Assembly: GCA_905221605.1 (NCBI GenBank)
Contig: CAJNDS010001546.1
Location: 70,001 to 134,000, forward strand
Length of the DNA: 64,000 bases
Source of the DNA: Symbiodinium natans
Lineage: Eukaryota > Sar > Dinophyceae > Suessiales > Symbiodiniaceae
Reading direction: 5' to 3'
The translations under genes and the position numbers were made by a program. The notes beneath the pieces are model-generated. The model saw only the letters and a list, made by a program, of their open reading frames with translations. It was not told the origin of the DNA and made no database searches. The stretch's first letter is position 1. Each line of letters starts with the position of its first letter. Shown here in pieces: positions 49,285 through 60,234 of the stretch.

Positions 49285-49659
49285 ACCTGCAGGGCGTCGG
49301 GGCAACTGAGAGCGGGCCTTTTTTTCGCCGCGGAGTTTTGGGAGGGTTCTGGGTCATTCGGGAAGTTTGTGACGACGTTAGTGACTCCGAAATTCAAGAA
49401 ACTTCTGAGGTTTGCCTGGGTCCAACACTCAGGGCGTTACAGGTTTCGGAGGGCGTTTAACTATTGAAGGGTGCGGTTTTGTGTCTGGCCGAGTAGGACT
49501 CATGGAAGTAGAACACCACAGAGCCAATCGTCCGACCAAGTCATGTCCATGTTACACTTCGCCCCCAAAAGCCTCAACAAACTGGCTAAGACTGAATTCA
49601 ATGTAAAGTTCACTGCGTTCCAGAATGAAAGGCTGGAGCTGATGGTCTTGAACTTGGGA

Positions 49660-49810
49660 AGACCCCTAAACCCTAAACACTAAACCCTAAACCGACCCCA
49701 CACCGCCAGCTGTAAAGTCGTAGAGGTGCTGAGAGCGAGAAGCCTGTGCCCCCCGTAAGCCGCCTTGAAGTCCCAAAATCCTAAACCCTAAACTTTCACC
49801 GTAAACCCTG
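49660..49810. repeat. telomere-like CCCTAAA words
   Basis: Four CCCTAAA/CACTAAA units at 49662-49692 and further copies near 49780-49807. Confidence 0.8.
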
Positions 49811-49899
49811 ACCCCCCCCACCAAGTCAGGGCCTCTAGGAGTGCGGTGACGTCGCGCTGTCCCCTGGACCACGCACAAGGCGCGAATTGAGGTCTCTCA

Positions 49900-51130
49900 G
49901 CTGAGCATCGTGAAGTTCTCTAAATCGCGGCCACCCCTAGTAGAAGGCTCCGCATTGTGAAGGGAACCCCGAAACGGGACCCCCCTTCTTAGAGAGAAGC
50001 CCCCCTCGACCAACCTTGTTGAGACAACTCGACAGCACTCCGGTCCACCCAGACCATGATCGCCTTTCCCCGCGTACCAGCAGCTGTTCCCCACAACTCC
50101 CCAGGTCACTGCGATGGGCTTAGCGGAGAGTCTAGCGGGAGTTCAGCGAAGGTCTGGGGGAGGTTTGGCCCTTTTGGGCCTTGGCCGGAGGATGCTGACT
50201 ATCCTGACATACTCTGACATATTCATGACTATTCTAAGTCATCGCGCTGCCGCTCTGCCTTTGTCTGCCTTGCTCCCTGCTCTGCGGGGTACGGGTCTGG
50301 TACGGAGAGTACCTGCAACAATGCTGCACACTCCTTCGCGACAGGAAGCCACACTAGTCTGCCAACATCGCCTTTGCAAAGCGGACAGCACTGCTGCAGC
50401 AGGCAACGACTGCCGTGGCAGCGTCGCGCTGCAGGCTACAAATGACTTTAAAAGCAAGTGCAACTAACTCTCTGTTTAACATAGCCTGGCAGAACTGTAC
50501 TGCACCGTGCACTGTGTGGACGCAACTGGTGCAGACTGTACAAGGGCAGCATGCACAAAAGCTGCAGGAGGAACCGACGACCAAAATGCGATCCCCACGT
50601 GAATACGACAACTGCTACCGAGGCGAGGTTAAGGTGATGGCATGGCCCGTATAATGGACTCTTTAAGCGTAAACGAACGCGGCTACGAACCCCGTGTCGA
50701 ACTGATCCTCGCCACCGCTTCGCTTCCTGAAAACGCCAGGGTGTGAATGCTTCTGCACTGAAACGAACCCTCGAATCTTCTGCCCTGAACTTGTCCCAAC
50801 CCAGGAGTCCGGGGCATCGACAAGATGATCCCCCCTGAGTGCTTCTGCCCACTCCGTCTACGCCGAATCTACGCGAATTTGCCGAAGGATTTCAGGTTGG
50901 ACGCTTGGGCCTACACATTCCGACAAAAACCAGGACTGCTGCAACCAGGGGCCGCTCACTCAACGCGATTTCATGTGACATGCGGATACATGCGGGGGCG
51001 GTGTGGGTTTCTGGAGGGCTCTTTAAGAGCTCGGACGTCTAAGATTTTGAGGCTCCGGTGGTGCCAACCGCTCAAACGACTGCAGTATCAGGAAAACTTG
51101 CACCGCCTGCTTCTCGCAAGGCGCCCCCCT
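49900..51130. other. spacer downstream of the BI-1 gene
   Basis: Plus frames at 50415-50654 and 50839-51042 (DFRLDAWAYTFRQKPGLLQP) are open but not recognised. 50290-50460 contains short diverged repeats on both strands. No firm exon. Confidence 0.35.
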
Positions 51131-51132
51131 GC

Positions 51133-51216
51133 TCACTCGTTCTGCCCTTTGTTGAGCTGCATTAGGATGTCAAGGATGTACATGAAGAGGTTGATGATGT
51201 CCATGTACAGCCTCAG
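51133..51216 (-). CDS. BI-1 family last exon
   Basis: Reads LRLYMDIINLFMYILDILMQ then LNKGQNE and TGA. Acceptor GGGCAG|C. This is the last membrane helix and a short polar tail. Confidence 0.95.
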   Translation of the reverse strand: MRLYMDIINLFMYILDILMQLNKGQNE

Positions 51217-54200
51217 CTGCCCCAGCTTCCCCAAGGCTGCGAATGCTGCGCGCCTAAAAGCTCACGCCTCGTTCTCTAAGCCCGTGTGGAGCCACATGAG
51301 CACATGCCTGAACTCCTGGAGCCCAACGTGCCGCCCCACTCCCTAAAATTCGCCTCAGATGCCTTGGTCGTTACTTTTGGAGGTTCCGTAGGAACCGTTC
51401 ATTTCTACGGCACCTAAGGACCGCCAATCCAGACCCTTAAATGCGGTTTAGGACCCCAAGTTTGGACCTTCCAGGGCCCCCCTAACACAACCCTAGGCCC
51501 CTGCCCACTGCCCACAAGCTCATGAATTCCCAGCCCCAAGCCCGAGCTTTCTGGATTTAGGGAGCCGTGGGCATGGCAAGCAAACCTGGCGCTGTAGATT
51601 TTGTGAACATCTTTGAGGGGGTGCAGAACCAGGGATCACTCTGCAAGCACCCTTTCAGGAGGGTGCGCACGCAAGAGCGCCGTCAAGCCCTTGCCAAAAA
51701 AACTGAAATGCTGGTATAACCGCCGAAACTTCTGCGCCAGACCTGAACTCTGAAACGTAAACTCTCCAAGATGCTGGATGGCGCCCTCCACATAGTCATC
51801 CACCTCGGCTTACATCCCACATAGGATCTACATGCTGAGAACAAAAGAGAACTCAAGGACATCATTTTTTAGCCGTGTCTTGTGTCCCGCAGGAATCATG
51901 CCCTAGAGATCTGAACCCCCGAGACGAGTCCACCTCTAGGTCCGAACGCTCTATCCAAACACAGAGTCTCCAAGCGTTGGATCTTGCTACGCCAGCTACT
52001 GTGCCAGCTAGTCTGCCATACTACTCAGGCAAAGTTGTCACTTTTCGCTCAGGGTTCTGGCCTGGAGCTCGTTGGCGATGCGCCAGGTGTCGTAGACCAG
52101 GTACGCGCAGAAGATGGCGGCACCTGGCGTCTGGTGCTGGGCTCAGCTGGCTCAGCTGGCAGCAGTATCAGCAGAGCTTCCGAAGGAACTCGTCCCGAGC
52201 CTGTGCCCACGCTACTCGTCCGGTTCGACTGTTCACAACTACTCTTCAAACTTAACCAACATCCTAAACCCGAAGCTGCCCGAAAGGCGAAGCTCCAGTC
52301 TCGATTCACAGACACATCCAACCCTACGTAAGACTGCGCTGGCCAACAAAAGACGAAAGCCCACTTTAACAACAGACTCAAGCGACAAACACACACCATA
52401 AGCCGAGCTCCAGCTTTTCGGCACCGTTACCGCCGTCACTCCGCCCTCCCGTGGTTTGGAGTTTGGACATGCTTGGAGAGCCTGCGAAGGAGACGATCAG
52501 GCCGAGGATGCCCGTGTGCAGGGATGGGAAGAAGCAGCCTTGGTCATGCCATACGTAAAGCCCCTCAATGTCGCCTGCTAACGCTACCTACATACCACAG
52601 ACACCAAAGCTTACACGGGCGACACGCCCTGAGTCCCCCATCCTCCAAGGCTCAGCCTTGGGCACTCCCGTCAGTTGGCAGTTGGAGATCACACAAGGCA
52701 AGCTCTTCCAGGATACTCTTCACTGTCTTGCAGCGTGCAATGCAAGCTCATATTGACAGAGTTGGTTCGATGCATGCGTGTAGTCTTCATGTGCACGAAA
52801 GAGTTCATACATAGAAAACATCATCTGACTTCTCACAAAGCAAGCTCGTCTAGTACACCCTTCGTTTGCTTGCTGTCATGCAAACCGGTTCTGCAGTTCG
52901 GAGATCAAACAACGCAAGCTCATGCAGGAGACACTTGCACTGCAACAGCGATTACAAAAATCGCCAAAATGTTGGTTAACAATGGGGGATCTAGGGGAGG
53001 GGGGAGGGGGTCCTCCTTCACCTTAAACCTCCTCCGATCGGAGATTAAGACCCTTGAGTGCTGTTTGTCCCAACAACAAAGAGGTAAACAAGAACTCCCG
53101 CAAGCTCCGAAGGAGCTTTCGTGCTTTCGTGACATCCGTGACTATAGGCACTTAGACCAGGGTTCGGGGGAGGCACAGGGGTAATAACATCAACTGCACG
53201 TGTAATTTACATTGAAGCCTTTGAAGACTTGGCATCTGGAGTGGAGACTGAAGGCACTTAAGGCAGGGTGCACGGCAGCACTTGGATCTTCTTAGGCTCC
53301 TAAGCACTCAGCCGTATGCTCGAGCTCGCGAAGGGCTCGGAAAGATCGAGCTTGCGGAGCTGCTCCCGAAATTCTATGAATCTAACCCATAGGCTCTCAG
53401 GCTTAGGGTCCATAGACAGAACGAAAAATGATGAAAAATGGCTAGAATCGCCGAGTGGGCTCTCTGCAAACCGAGACAAGGAGAGCCCAAAGTCCCCAAA
53501 GTCCCCCTCAGAGAGCGCCTTCCCCTAGAGCCCTCTGCTTTCATCTGCTTTTCAGGAAGCTCAGCAGACCGAAGGCAAAGAGGCCGAAGGTCAGCGGCCA
53601 CAGAGCCTTCGGTGTCGGCTCTGAGGGGCTTTGGGCTGGCCTTGCGCCTTGTTCGTGGTCGGGGATTGTTGATATGGACTGGACTTCCTTGAGAAAAGTA
53701 CACAATTTGTACATGGTGTTCTTTCCATACATGGGCCCCTCAACATCCGTGTCTTCATCCTTGACCGGGTGCTGATCTGAGCCGCGCTTGTCGGTCGCAA
53801 CGAGAACAACCTAGTGACGTAGTGGGGAGGGCTTGGTCCCTTCGGACATCTTCATGCTTGAAATCCTCCCCTGCCGTGATCCCCAGCATCCGGTCAAAGC
53901 GGCCGCACCAAGGAAAGAGAAGTCGCGCTTGGAGCGGAAGGTGTAGATCGTGAGTCCTTCAGATGAGGTTGAGAAAGGAGGGCAAAACTTGATGCTTACG
54001 GAGGGGTGAACCTGAACCTCCTGGCCCATCCCAAGTACCTTCTCTGCAAACTTCAAGAATCTTCAGAATCTTCAAGAGGCCATCCCTGGAGTCTTTGGAG
54101 ACACCCTCCGCGCTCGGCTTCTGAGCCTTCCGAGCCTTACTTGTGGCCTTTACGTTGAACTCCGCTTCTGACTGGCTGTGGGAGCGGCGCGGGCGCGGAT

Positions 54201-57200
54201 CAGGAGCACTGTATCGGTTGCTGGGGTTCGTTGAAACATCCCAGATAGCAGTCAGGTGAAGCATCCAAGGATGGAGATAGCATGAGATAGCCTGACTCAC
54301 TGACAACACACTGAGATACGGCACCCCAAAGCCCATCACCCAAAACGGCTGATCGAAACTGGATTTGATCAACCATATATCCCGAATGCCAGTTCTCAAG
54401 CCGGAACAAAACCCCAAACGCCACCAAACCGGGGCCAGCACTGCACGCCAAGGACTGACAGCTCCTGTCACCAGAAGTGCGGTGATGATCGCGGCCTGTG
54501 CCACCAAGGCTCCCATCCTCCAGGGAGTTGTGGCAGTTGTGGAGATACGGTGGTGTCAAGGGGTGCCTCGGGGCTTTCACTGTGTCTCCGACTGAGCTGC
54601 ACAGTGTAGCCCAAGAAAGGATATACGCCGAGGATATACCGTGACTACCATGCAAGTACCAGTAAGACCTTCTTACAACGTATCAGTCATCACGACGACA
54701 GTCTGCTCTGCCCCTCTGCCTCCCCCACCCCCACCCCCACGGCCACCCAAGCCACCCACCCGCCCCCAAGCCACCCCAGCCGTCCCCATGGCACTAGCGA
54801 CGGCAGCCATCACGCCGACGTCCAGGGACATAACCTTCGCAGAGGATTTGGAGCCAAGCCGAGGGCCTAGGGCGTGAGGTGCCTCACCACGCTTTGAGGT
54901 AAACCCCGGAACCTATGGCAAGATATGGCAAGCTATAACCGCGGCCCCCACGGATCAGCTTGAAAGCAAGACTGCAAAAGGCTGCAAAGCTCGGAAAGCC
55001 AAGACGGAGCACAGTGAAAGCCCCCTCCGAGCAATGTAAGTACAATGCAGGCTGGGAGGCGAGGCGTGGAGCTACCAAAGAAACCACACCCACACACAGA
55101 GACACAGAGAGAAGGATAGGGGGACTCACAACGAGGCACCGTGGTTTCGGAGTGATGATATAAGTACCAAACCACTGCTAATTTTGGCTCGCAAGAGCTT
55201 GTGCTTCGAGCCTGCGGAGTCTCAGATGGCCCCACAGATGCTCCCAGTAGTTCTGAAATGCAGAGCTCGTGAGAAAAACTCTTGCTGTTCCTTCGTCTCG
55301 TCTGGACCAATCATTGTCATTTTCACATCATCAAGAAAGAGGAAGTGGTTGAACAGTGGTTGTGGAGGATTCAGCCTGAAATCTCGAAGCGTTTGCCCCA
55401 CGTTCGCCAGCCCTGACACCAGCCGAGGAACAGCAGTCAGAAAGGCGAGGCCGAAGAAGTTCAAGGGGTAAGAGTTCCTATGGCGGGGGGAGGGAGGAGG
55501 GCTGGCCAAGGCTTTGGGGATGGTACTACCAGATGGTACCGATATAGAAAGATACCCAGAGTTTCAGGATTTGGGCTGTGTGGAGTTGTTCGGGACTCTT
55601 TACGGAGCTCTAGGATGTCTTTGGGGGCGTTGAGTCTCGTTGTGGCAAGGAGCTTGCTTACGGAGACTGGGGCCAGAGTCGGTGCTCAACAATCTCAATC
55701 TCAGCTCCAGATTCTGCTAGATCAGCCCAGTCAAGAGATCAACAGCCTCAAAGCCGGCGTTCCAGCCAAAGGGGCTTGCCGGCATAGCAGATGAACAGGG
55801 CCAAGCCAGTAGCCAACCTCACGGCGGGCAAAAGGCTGCTAAGCAAGCCAATTTTCCACTTCGAAGCTTCTCTCTGGGGCGGTCAAGCGGGAGCTCAAAA
55901 GAATCTACAAGAGTGCCAGACTGGGAAACTCAGCCGTGCTCAACTCCAACCTTCCTCCGAGAAAAGCAAATGGCTGTTTCGAGGTGGGCGCCGTGGGCCA
56001 AAAGCATCCGGCAGGCTGCCGTGAAATGAGCAACGGTTCAAAAGGCGGTTCGAAAGTGGGGCGAGAGCCCTCAGTGGGGTCCGGGCACTGCGTGCTGACT
56101 AACGGTGCCAAGAGGCAGAGATCCCCACTTGAATGCAGAGGGCCAGTGCACAACGAAGCCTGCCACGAGTGTAAAGATCCGATTTGGCAACTGGATGCTG
56201 CCGACAAGCTGGACACTCGTCAAACCAAACGAACTGTGCTAGGAGTAGAGATTTGTGCAGGTGCGCTGAGGCCATGTAGCGTTTAAAGTTCAGGATTTGT
56301 ACTTTAGGTACCAGGGCTTGACCGCAAATTTCAATGGCCCCAGCCTGACCACCTGCTGAGAGCAAGGACTTCGGGGATTCGAACGCCCTGAACCTCTTTA
56401 CACAAACTGCATCTGCGAAAGCTTCAAACAAAATGACTCCCAAAACACAGATCTGTGCTGCTTCGTGACCGACGATGGTGGGGCGAAGTGGGCCCGCGCA
56501 TAAGGCGGCCGTGAGGGCTGTGGCGGCCACTTGGCCTTTCGGGGACGACGTTCCCCCAAGTTCCCTCTCCCCCCCCCTCCTCAGACTTCTCTATGGCGGG
56601 ATCCACAACGACAGGGCCTTGAAGGGAGATTCTCAAAATGAGGCGTGGTGAGGGGGTAGCGGTAAAAAGGCGTGACAGCGGATTCGTGTTGAAAGACGGA
56701 AAAAGACCCCAATAGCCCCCAGTGCATCGAAGATGCTTAACTGGGGATCTCCTCTCCGCGCTCGAGGAGTTTACGTTTTGGGGGGCTTCGGCAACTACCT
56801 ACCGTTGAACTCTTGCAACCTTCAGACCTCCTTGCAGACTCTGAACCTCTGTGCCAATTGGGGCTTCGGGGTGCAAAGTGTCTTCTGCAGGCCGGGATGC
56901 AAGCAACGATCCCGTAGACCTTCCGGATGAAGCCCAGGCGCATCTGGCCGTGAATTCTTGAGATCCACATGAATTCCAGTATACGAAAAAGCCCTGAGCC
57001 TTTGGCATTCCCGCGCCGCCTTTTGTAGGCAATGAATAGGCGGGGCCAGAAAAGGCCAACTTCCGAAGTTGGCCGAAAACAGGGAGATGGGCTCGTGGGC
57101 TCGGGGGCGTGGTTGAATGCTTCGGGAAGCTACTTGAGCCGTTGGGTTGGGTTGAGCATACCGAGCCGAGACTCTGGCAAGACCCGAAGCTGAACTCCAA

Positions 57201-57569
57201 CTACAACCTACTGGCAACGAGTCGGATGATGGGACATATCTTGCAACCTTGGAGGCTCTTCAAGATTGAAGCCCCAAGTGGCCTTTCAGCCAGGAATCAC
57301 TGGCCCTCCAAATGCCAGATTTCCCACAAATCGCATGTGCTGCGGAATCCCCGGTGCAAAAGAAACAACCTGCCTGCTTCTCGCCGATGCCCTGGAAGTC
57401 TGGGTATCTCCCCCTTGGATTTTGCCACTGAGCCCGTGGTGATGCAACTTCCACTTTCTGAATTCAAGCTCAGCTTCATAGCTTTCAGCTGATAAACCTC
57501 GACGCTCACCCGGGACCCTGTGCTGTCAAGTAGCTGGGCCTCCATGTCGAAAGGAGCAAAGCTGGCCAT
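51133..57569 (-). CDS. Bax inhibitor-1/lifeguard (TMBIM) family membrane protein, multi-exon
   Basis: Eleven exons, about 220 codons, run from ATG at 57569 to TGA at 51133. BI-1 proteins are seven-helix ER/Golgi membrane proteins that act as Ca2+-leak channels and cell-death suppressors. Family marks appear in order: FIRKVYGI at the N-terminal end of helix 1; QVAATALTA; YPLNFFGLAFLTA; AQAAIITALLVTG then LTIYTFRSKRDFSFLG; LTFGLFAFGLLS; FFPSLHTG; AAIFCAYLVYDTWRI; VDDYVEGAIQ; LYMDIINLFMYIL. The Asp pair that gates bacterial homologues corresponds to the YDT and DIINLF Asp residues. The order and spacing from YDT to LYMD (20 residues) match BI-1. The exact end of exon 3 and a small exon between 55420 and 54517 are unresolved. 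Total length would be near the usual 230-260 residues. Confidence 0.95.
51774..51803 (-). CDS. BI-1 family 30-base micro-exon
   Basis: Exactly ten codons, VDDYVEGAIQ; acceptor GCCGAG|G. It is followed by CATCTT, not GT/GC/GA. CAG occurs at both ends of the next intron, so the junction could slide three bases, but no slide gives a GN...AG intron. Confidence 0.88.
52062..52123 (-). CDS. BI-1 family exon, helix 6
   Basis: Reads AAIFCAYLVYDTWRIANELQ; acceptor GCCAG|G, donor CAG|GCCAGA (GC). YDT is the BI-1 signature. Confidence 0.95.
52482..52538 (-). CDS. BI-1 family exon
   Basis: Reads CFFPSLHTGILGLIVSFA; acceptor CCAAG|G, donor CAG|GCTCTC (GC). Joins in frame to both neighbours. Confidence 0.93.
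52660..52945. repeat. diverged copies of an AGATCACACAAGGCAAGCTC unit in an intron
   Basis: GAGATCACACAAGGCAAGCTC, TCTCACAAAGCAAGCTCGTC and GAGATCAAACAACGCAAGCTC occur at about 52685, 52832 and 52900. The spacing is irregular. Confidence 0.55.
53561..53606 (-). CDS. BI-1 family exon, helix 5
   Basis: Reads ALWPLTFGLFAFGLL plus one base; acceptor CCGAAG|G, donor TGA|GCTTCC (GC). Confidence 0.85.
53901..53956 (-). CDS. BI-1 family exon
   Basis: Reads LTIYTFRSKRDFSFLGAA; acceptor TGAAG|G, donor GCC|GCTTTG (GC). RSKRDFSFLG is strongly conserved in the family. Confidence 0.95.
54465..54517 (-). CDS. BI-1 family exon, helix 4
   Basis: Reads MGALVAQAAIITALLVT; acceptor TGGAG|G, donor CAG|GAGCTG (GA). 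The split Gly codon is completed by the next exon. Confidence 0.9.
55420..55477 (-). CDS. BI-1 family exon, helix 3
   Basis: Reads NSYPLNFFGLAFLTAVPRL; acceptor CATAG|G, donor CTG|GTGTCA (GT). YPLN....FT-like order is typical of the family; the 3' edge is less certain. Confidence 0.82.
56421..56535 (-). CDS. BI-1 family exon, helices 1-2
   Basis: Reads QVAATALTAALCAGPLRPTI then VGHEAAQICVLGVILFEA; acceptor GAAAG|G. It follows the previous exon in phase. The 3' edge was not pinned. Confidence 0.8.
56901..56943 (-). CDS. BI-1 family exon, helix 1 start
   Basis: Reads MRLGFIRKVYGIVA plus one base; acceptor GGCCAG|A, donor CTT|GCATCC (GC). FIRKVYGI is the N-terminal signature of the family. Confidence 0.95.
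57510..57569 (-). CDS. BI-1 family first coding exon
   Basis: Starts ATG, MASFAPFDMEAQLLDSTGSR, exactly 20 codons, donor CGG|GTGAGC (consensus GT). It joins in phase 0 to MRLGFIRKVYGI. An in-frame TAA lies just upstream, supporting this start unless an earlier exon splices in at CTAAG|G. Confidence 0.85.
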
Positions 57570-57708
57570 GATTCCTTAGTCCGAAAAGTTCCCCAGCCCC
57601 TGAGACCCGACGGAATGACAAAGACGGGGCTGATTTACAAGGGTGTCGCTCTGTGCTGTGGCACAACATTGTTCACTGCGGCTTCGTAGGTAGTACGGTC
57701 TTACCACG

Positions 57709-57762
57709 AAAGCCTGTGCACTTTCGCATGCTACGAACATCAGATCATCTGCTCTGCCCTGG
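57709..57762 (-). CDS. exon-like block upstream of BI-1
   Basis: After ATCCAG|G reads GRADDLMFVACESAQAFV with donor GTG|GTAAGA. It has excellent splice edges but lies only about 140 bases upstream of the BI-1 ATG. It could be the end part of a neighbouring gene or an upstream exon of BI-1. Confidence 0.45.
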
Positions 57763-58281
57763 ATCCGGAATATGGCCACAAATTCCACCGGTCACCTTCA
57801 CACCACGCCGCATAGACATGATCTACCTCCCTACCTGCAGCACCCGAAACCGTGAGCGGAAAGCTTTGCAGACACGGAGACCAGCGGCTTCTGGACAGCG
57901 AAAGCGACACTAATGGCGTCTGACTCGTCTTGGAGCGGCTGCGGACGCGTTTCAACAGAAGCTCTTGATTTAAGGTTTGGAAATTGTCACAAAACCTGCA
58001 GTAAGCCCTTGTACATTGCACACCTGAGCGTTGCCAAGTCCCGGGTGCGTTTGAAGAAGCCCTGGCGAGCACCCTAACTGAAACGGACGACAGCGACCAA
58101 GCACAGCAGAAAGATCTGCCATGTCGTCACCTACAGCCGTAGTGGGAGTTCAAGGGCACTCGGGGAGCCTGGGCCTTCCGGAGGTCTCTGTGGTTGGAAG
58201 CAGCAGTCGACAATGGCCAGCTACGGCTTTCAGTAAGGCTCCAGTAGGGCTCCAGAGGGAGAGTTGAGAGGTTTTGAGGTT

Positions 58282-58448
58282 TCAATGCCCCGCCTCAGCT
58301 TCTCGGAAATCTTGTGGCCAGATTCTTTGCTCCGGCCTCCGAGACGCGAGCAGGGGCTCGATTCTGACACGTCTGTCACGGTTGCTCTGGGAGTCCGGGT
58401 CAATGCACCAGGACTCGGGCAGGTCACTCCGCAGGATTCTTTGGTCGG
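58282..58448 (-). CDS. last-exon-like block, unidentified gene
   Basis: Reads ILRSDLPESWCIDPDSQSNR then DRRVRIEPLLASRRPEQRIW and QDFREAEAGH before TGA. Charged and non-repetitive, after CAAAG. It probably ends the gene directly upstream of BI-1. Confidence 0.5.
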
Positions 58449-59065
58449 GAGGGCGAGGAGCATGCAGGAGTATGGGGTGAATGTTGCAAAATCTAAAACA
58501 ACCCCACCCCGAGGGCAAGAAAAAACGACTTGGCTGAGCCCAAGGTTTCCGTTGACCCATATTGACCCGCCCGAAGTACCGTTAAGAGGGCACCGGACCC
58601 TTTGAACCCGAGATGTCCCAAGGTCCGAAGCCCTACACAGAAGCCGGGTGAGGGCGGTGGGGTTTTTGAGTCGGGGGGATTGCTCCCTTATTCGGAGAGA
58701 CGTCGGAGAGACGTCGGAGAGACTCAAGGGGCGAAATCGGCACCAAAGCATGCTGTCGGCTGTTGTAAAAAAAACCGAAAAACCTACACAACAACCCTGC
58801 AGCGTCTCCTAGAGCAGTCCCCAACCCGGAGCGGCAATGACACCACGTCTTCCCACACATCCAATAGCCCTGTGCTCCTCAAGGCGTGAAAAAAAACATG
58901 AGGAAACAAAAACGCGTTTCCCCTGCAATGTTCGGGTTACTTTAATAACCCCCCCCCCAGATATTGCTTTGGTTTCTGGGAATTTTAGCGTGGCCTGGGG
59001 GTCTGGGGTCTGGGGGTCTTGGGGGGGTCAGCTGTCAAGAAGGATCTGCTTTGGTTTGTTTTCAA

Positions 59066-59141
59066 AGGTTCTCTTAAGCCTGAGACCAGGACCCGAAAAC
59101 TGAAGTCTCAAGCTTTAAGGATTCTTATCTTAAGCCTTAGA
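59066..59141. repeat. dispersed ~75-bp repeat, copy 1
   Basis: Contains AGGACCCG..CTGAAGTCTCAAGCTT and GGATTCTTATCTTAAGCCT. Matches the copy at 59618-59695. Confidence 0.75.
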
Positions 59142-59617
59142 GGCAGTTTTTTTAACTACTATTGCCACCCCTTTATTATTGTCACTTTGGAGGCCCGTAA
59201 TTAAAGGGTACCCTTTCCGGATTTGTTTTCGAGCCCCAAAATGGAACCAGGCTCCTACTTGTGAGGGCTGAGGACCTGGCCAGCTCCCGAATTGACACAA
59301 GACCAAGATGCAAACAGATCCGCTTGGCAGGACCCTGTATACAACGCGGCTCGCGTATGCAAGCATGCATATACCCTCCCGTCTTCCGAGGGCGGTGCGA
59401 TGACAAAAGCACACACAGGGGAGCGCAACACGTAACAAGACATGCTCGTAGGCATCCCCTGGCACAAGCAAGCGCGTGCGTATGCGCCCTTGCGGAACTC
59501 TGCGAAGCAGCTCCTACCCAACTTCTGAGGCGCGAAAACAACCCAACACTATGGGGGGTGTAACAGCGCAGGCATGCGCAGAGACAAGAGCCCCGGCGGA
59601 TAAGGATTTAAGCAAGG

Positions 59618-59695
59618 AAACCTTGCTTTGAGAATTCCAGGACCCGGAGGCTGAAGTCTCAAGCTCAAGGGATTCTTCGCTTGAGCCTCAAACCG
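59618..59695. repeat. dispersed ~75-bp repeat, copy 2
   Basis: Contains AGGACCCGGAGGCTGAAGTCTCAAGCTCAA and GGATTCTTCGCTTGAGCCT, in the same orientation as copy 1. Confidence 0.75.
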
Positions 59696-59975
59696 GCTGA
59701 CGCTTCTGCTGCAGGGCTTGAGCGTCCGTCTCTGTGCAGTCTGCAGCACATGGGTTCCGCTACTTTTCTGGGGCAGCTCAACGTAGGCCTTCCGCGGCCT
59801 CTGTGCTTCCCTGAGAGCAGGGGCTTCTGTCGCAAGGTTATCTGTCTCAGCCTCTGGAGCTGCAGCAATCTCAAACGACACTTGCTTGCCAAGCCGGAAG
59901 GAGCTGTTTCTCTCAGCTCTGGAGCTGCAGCAATCTCAAACGAGATCTGCTTCTCTAAAGACTCAAGCTCTGGCA
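59690..59975 (-). CDS. duplicated exon-like blocks
   Basis: Two neighbouring minus-strand stretches share the peptide SFEIAAAPE: EKQISFEIAAAPELRETAPS (about 59907-59972), and SFEIAAAPEAETDNLATEAP followed by RKAYVELPQKSSGTHVLQTA (about 59700-59880). The shared DNA word is TCGTTTGAGATTGCTGCAGCTCCAGAG. The two lie in different frames, as expected for separate exons. Exon duplication is inferred. Confidence 0.45.
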
Positions 59976-60234
59976 AGCCAGCTCAGCTGAAAAGTCTTCT
60001 CTGCACTGGAACTCTTAAGCAATCTTCAGCAACATTTTCGATTCCTGGCCAACTAAATTTTGCAATTGTCGCCTGTGTATGAGCTTGTTTACACACATCA
60101 GCCGTAAAACCTCCCGTACTGGAAAGTAGTCTTAGGCCGGGGCCCTCTGGCCCGGCGAATATTACTTTTACCACCCCATTTAAATATGCAACGCTTACAT
60201 TAGAGCCACGAGAGCTCGTCCATTCTACGGGCTC

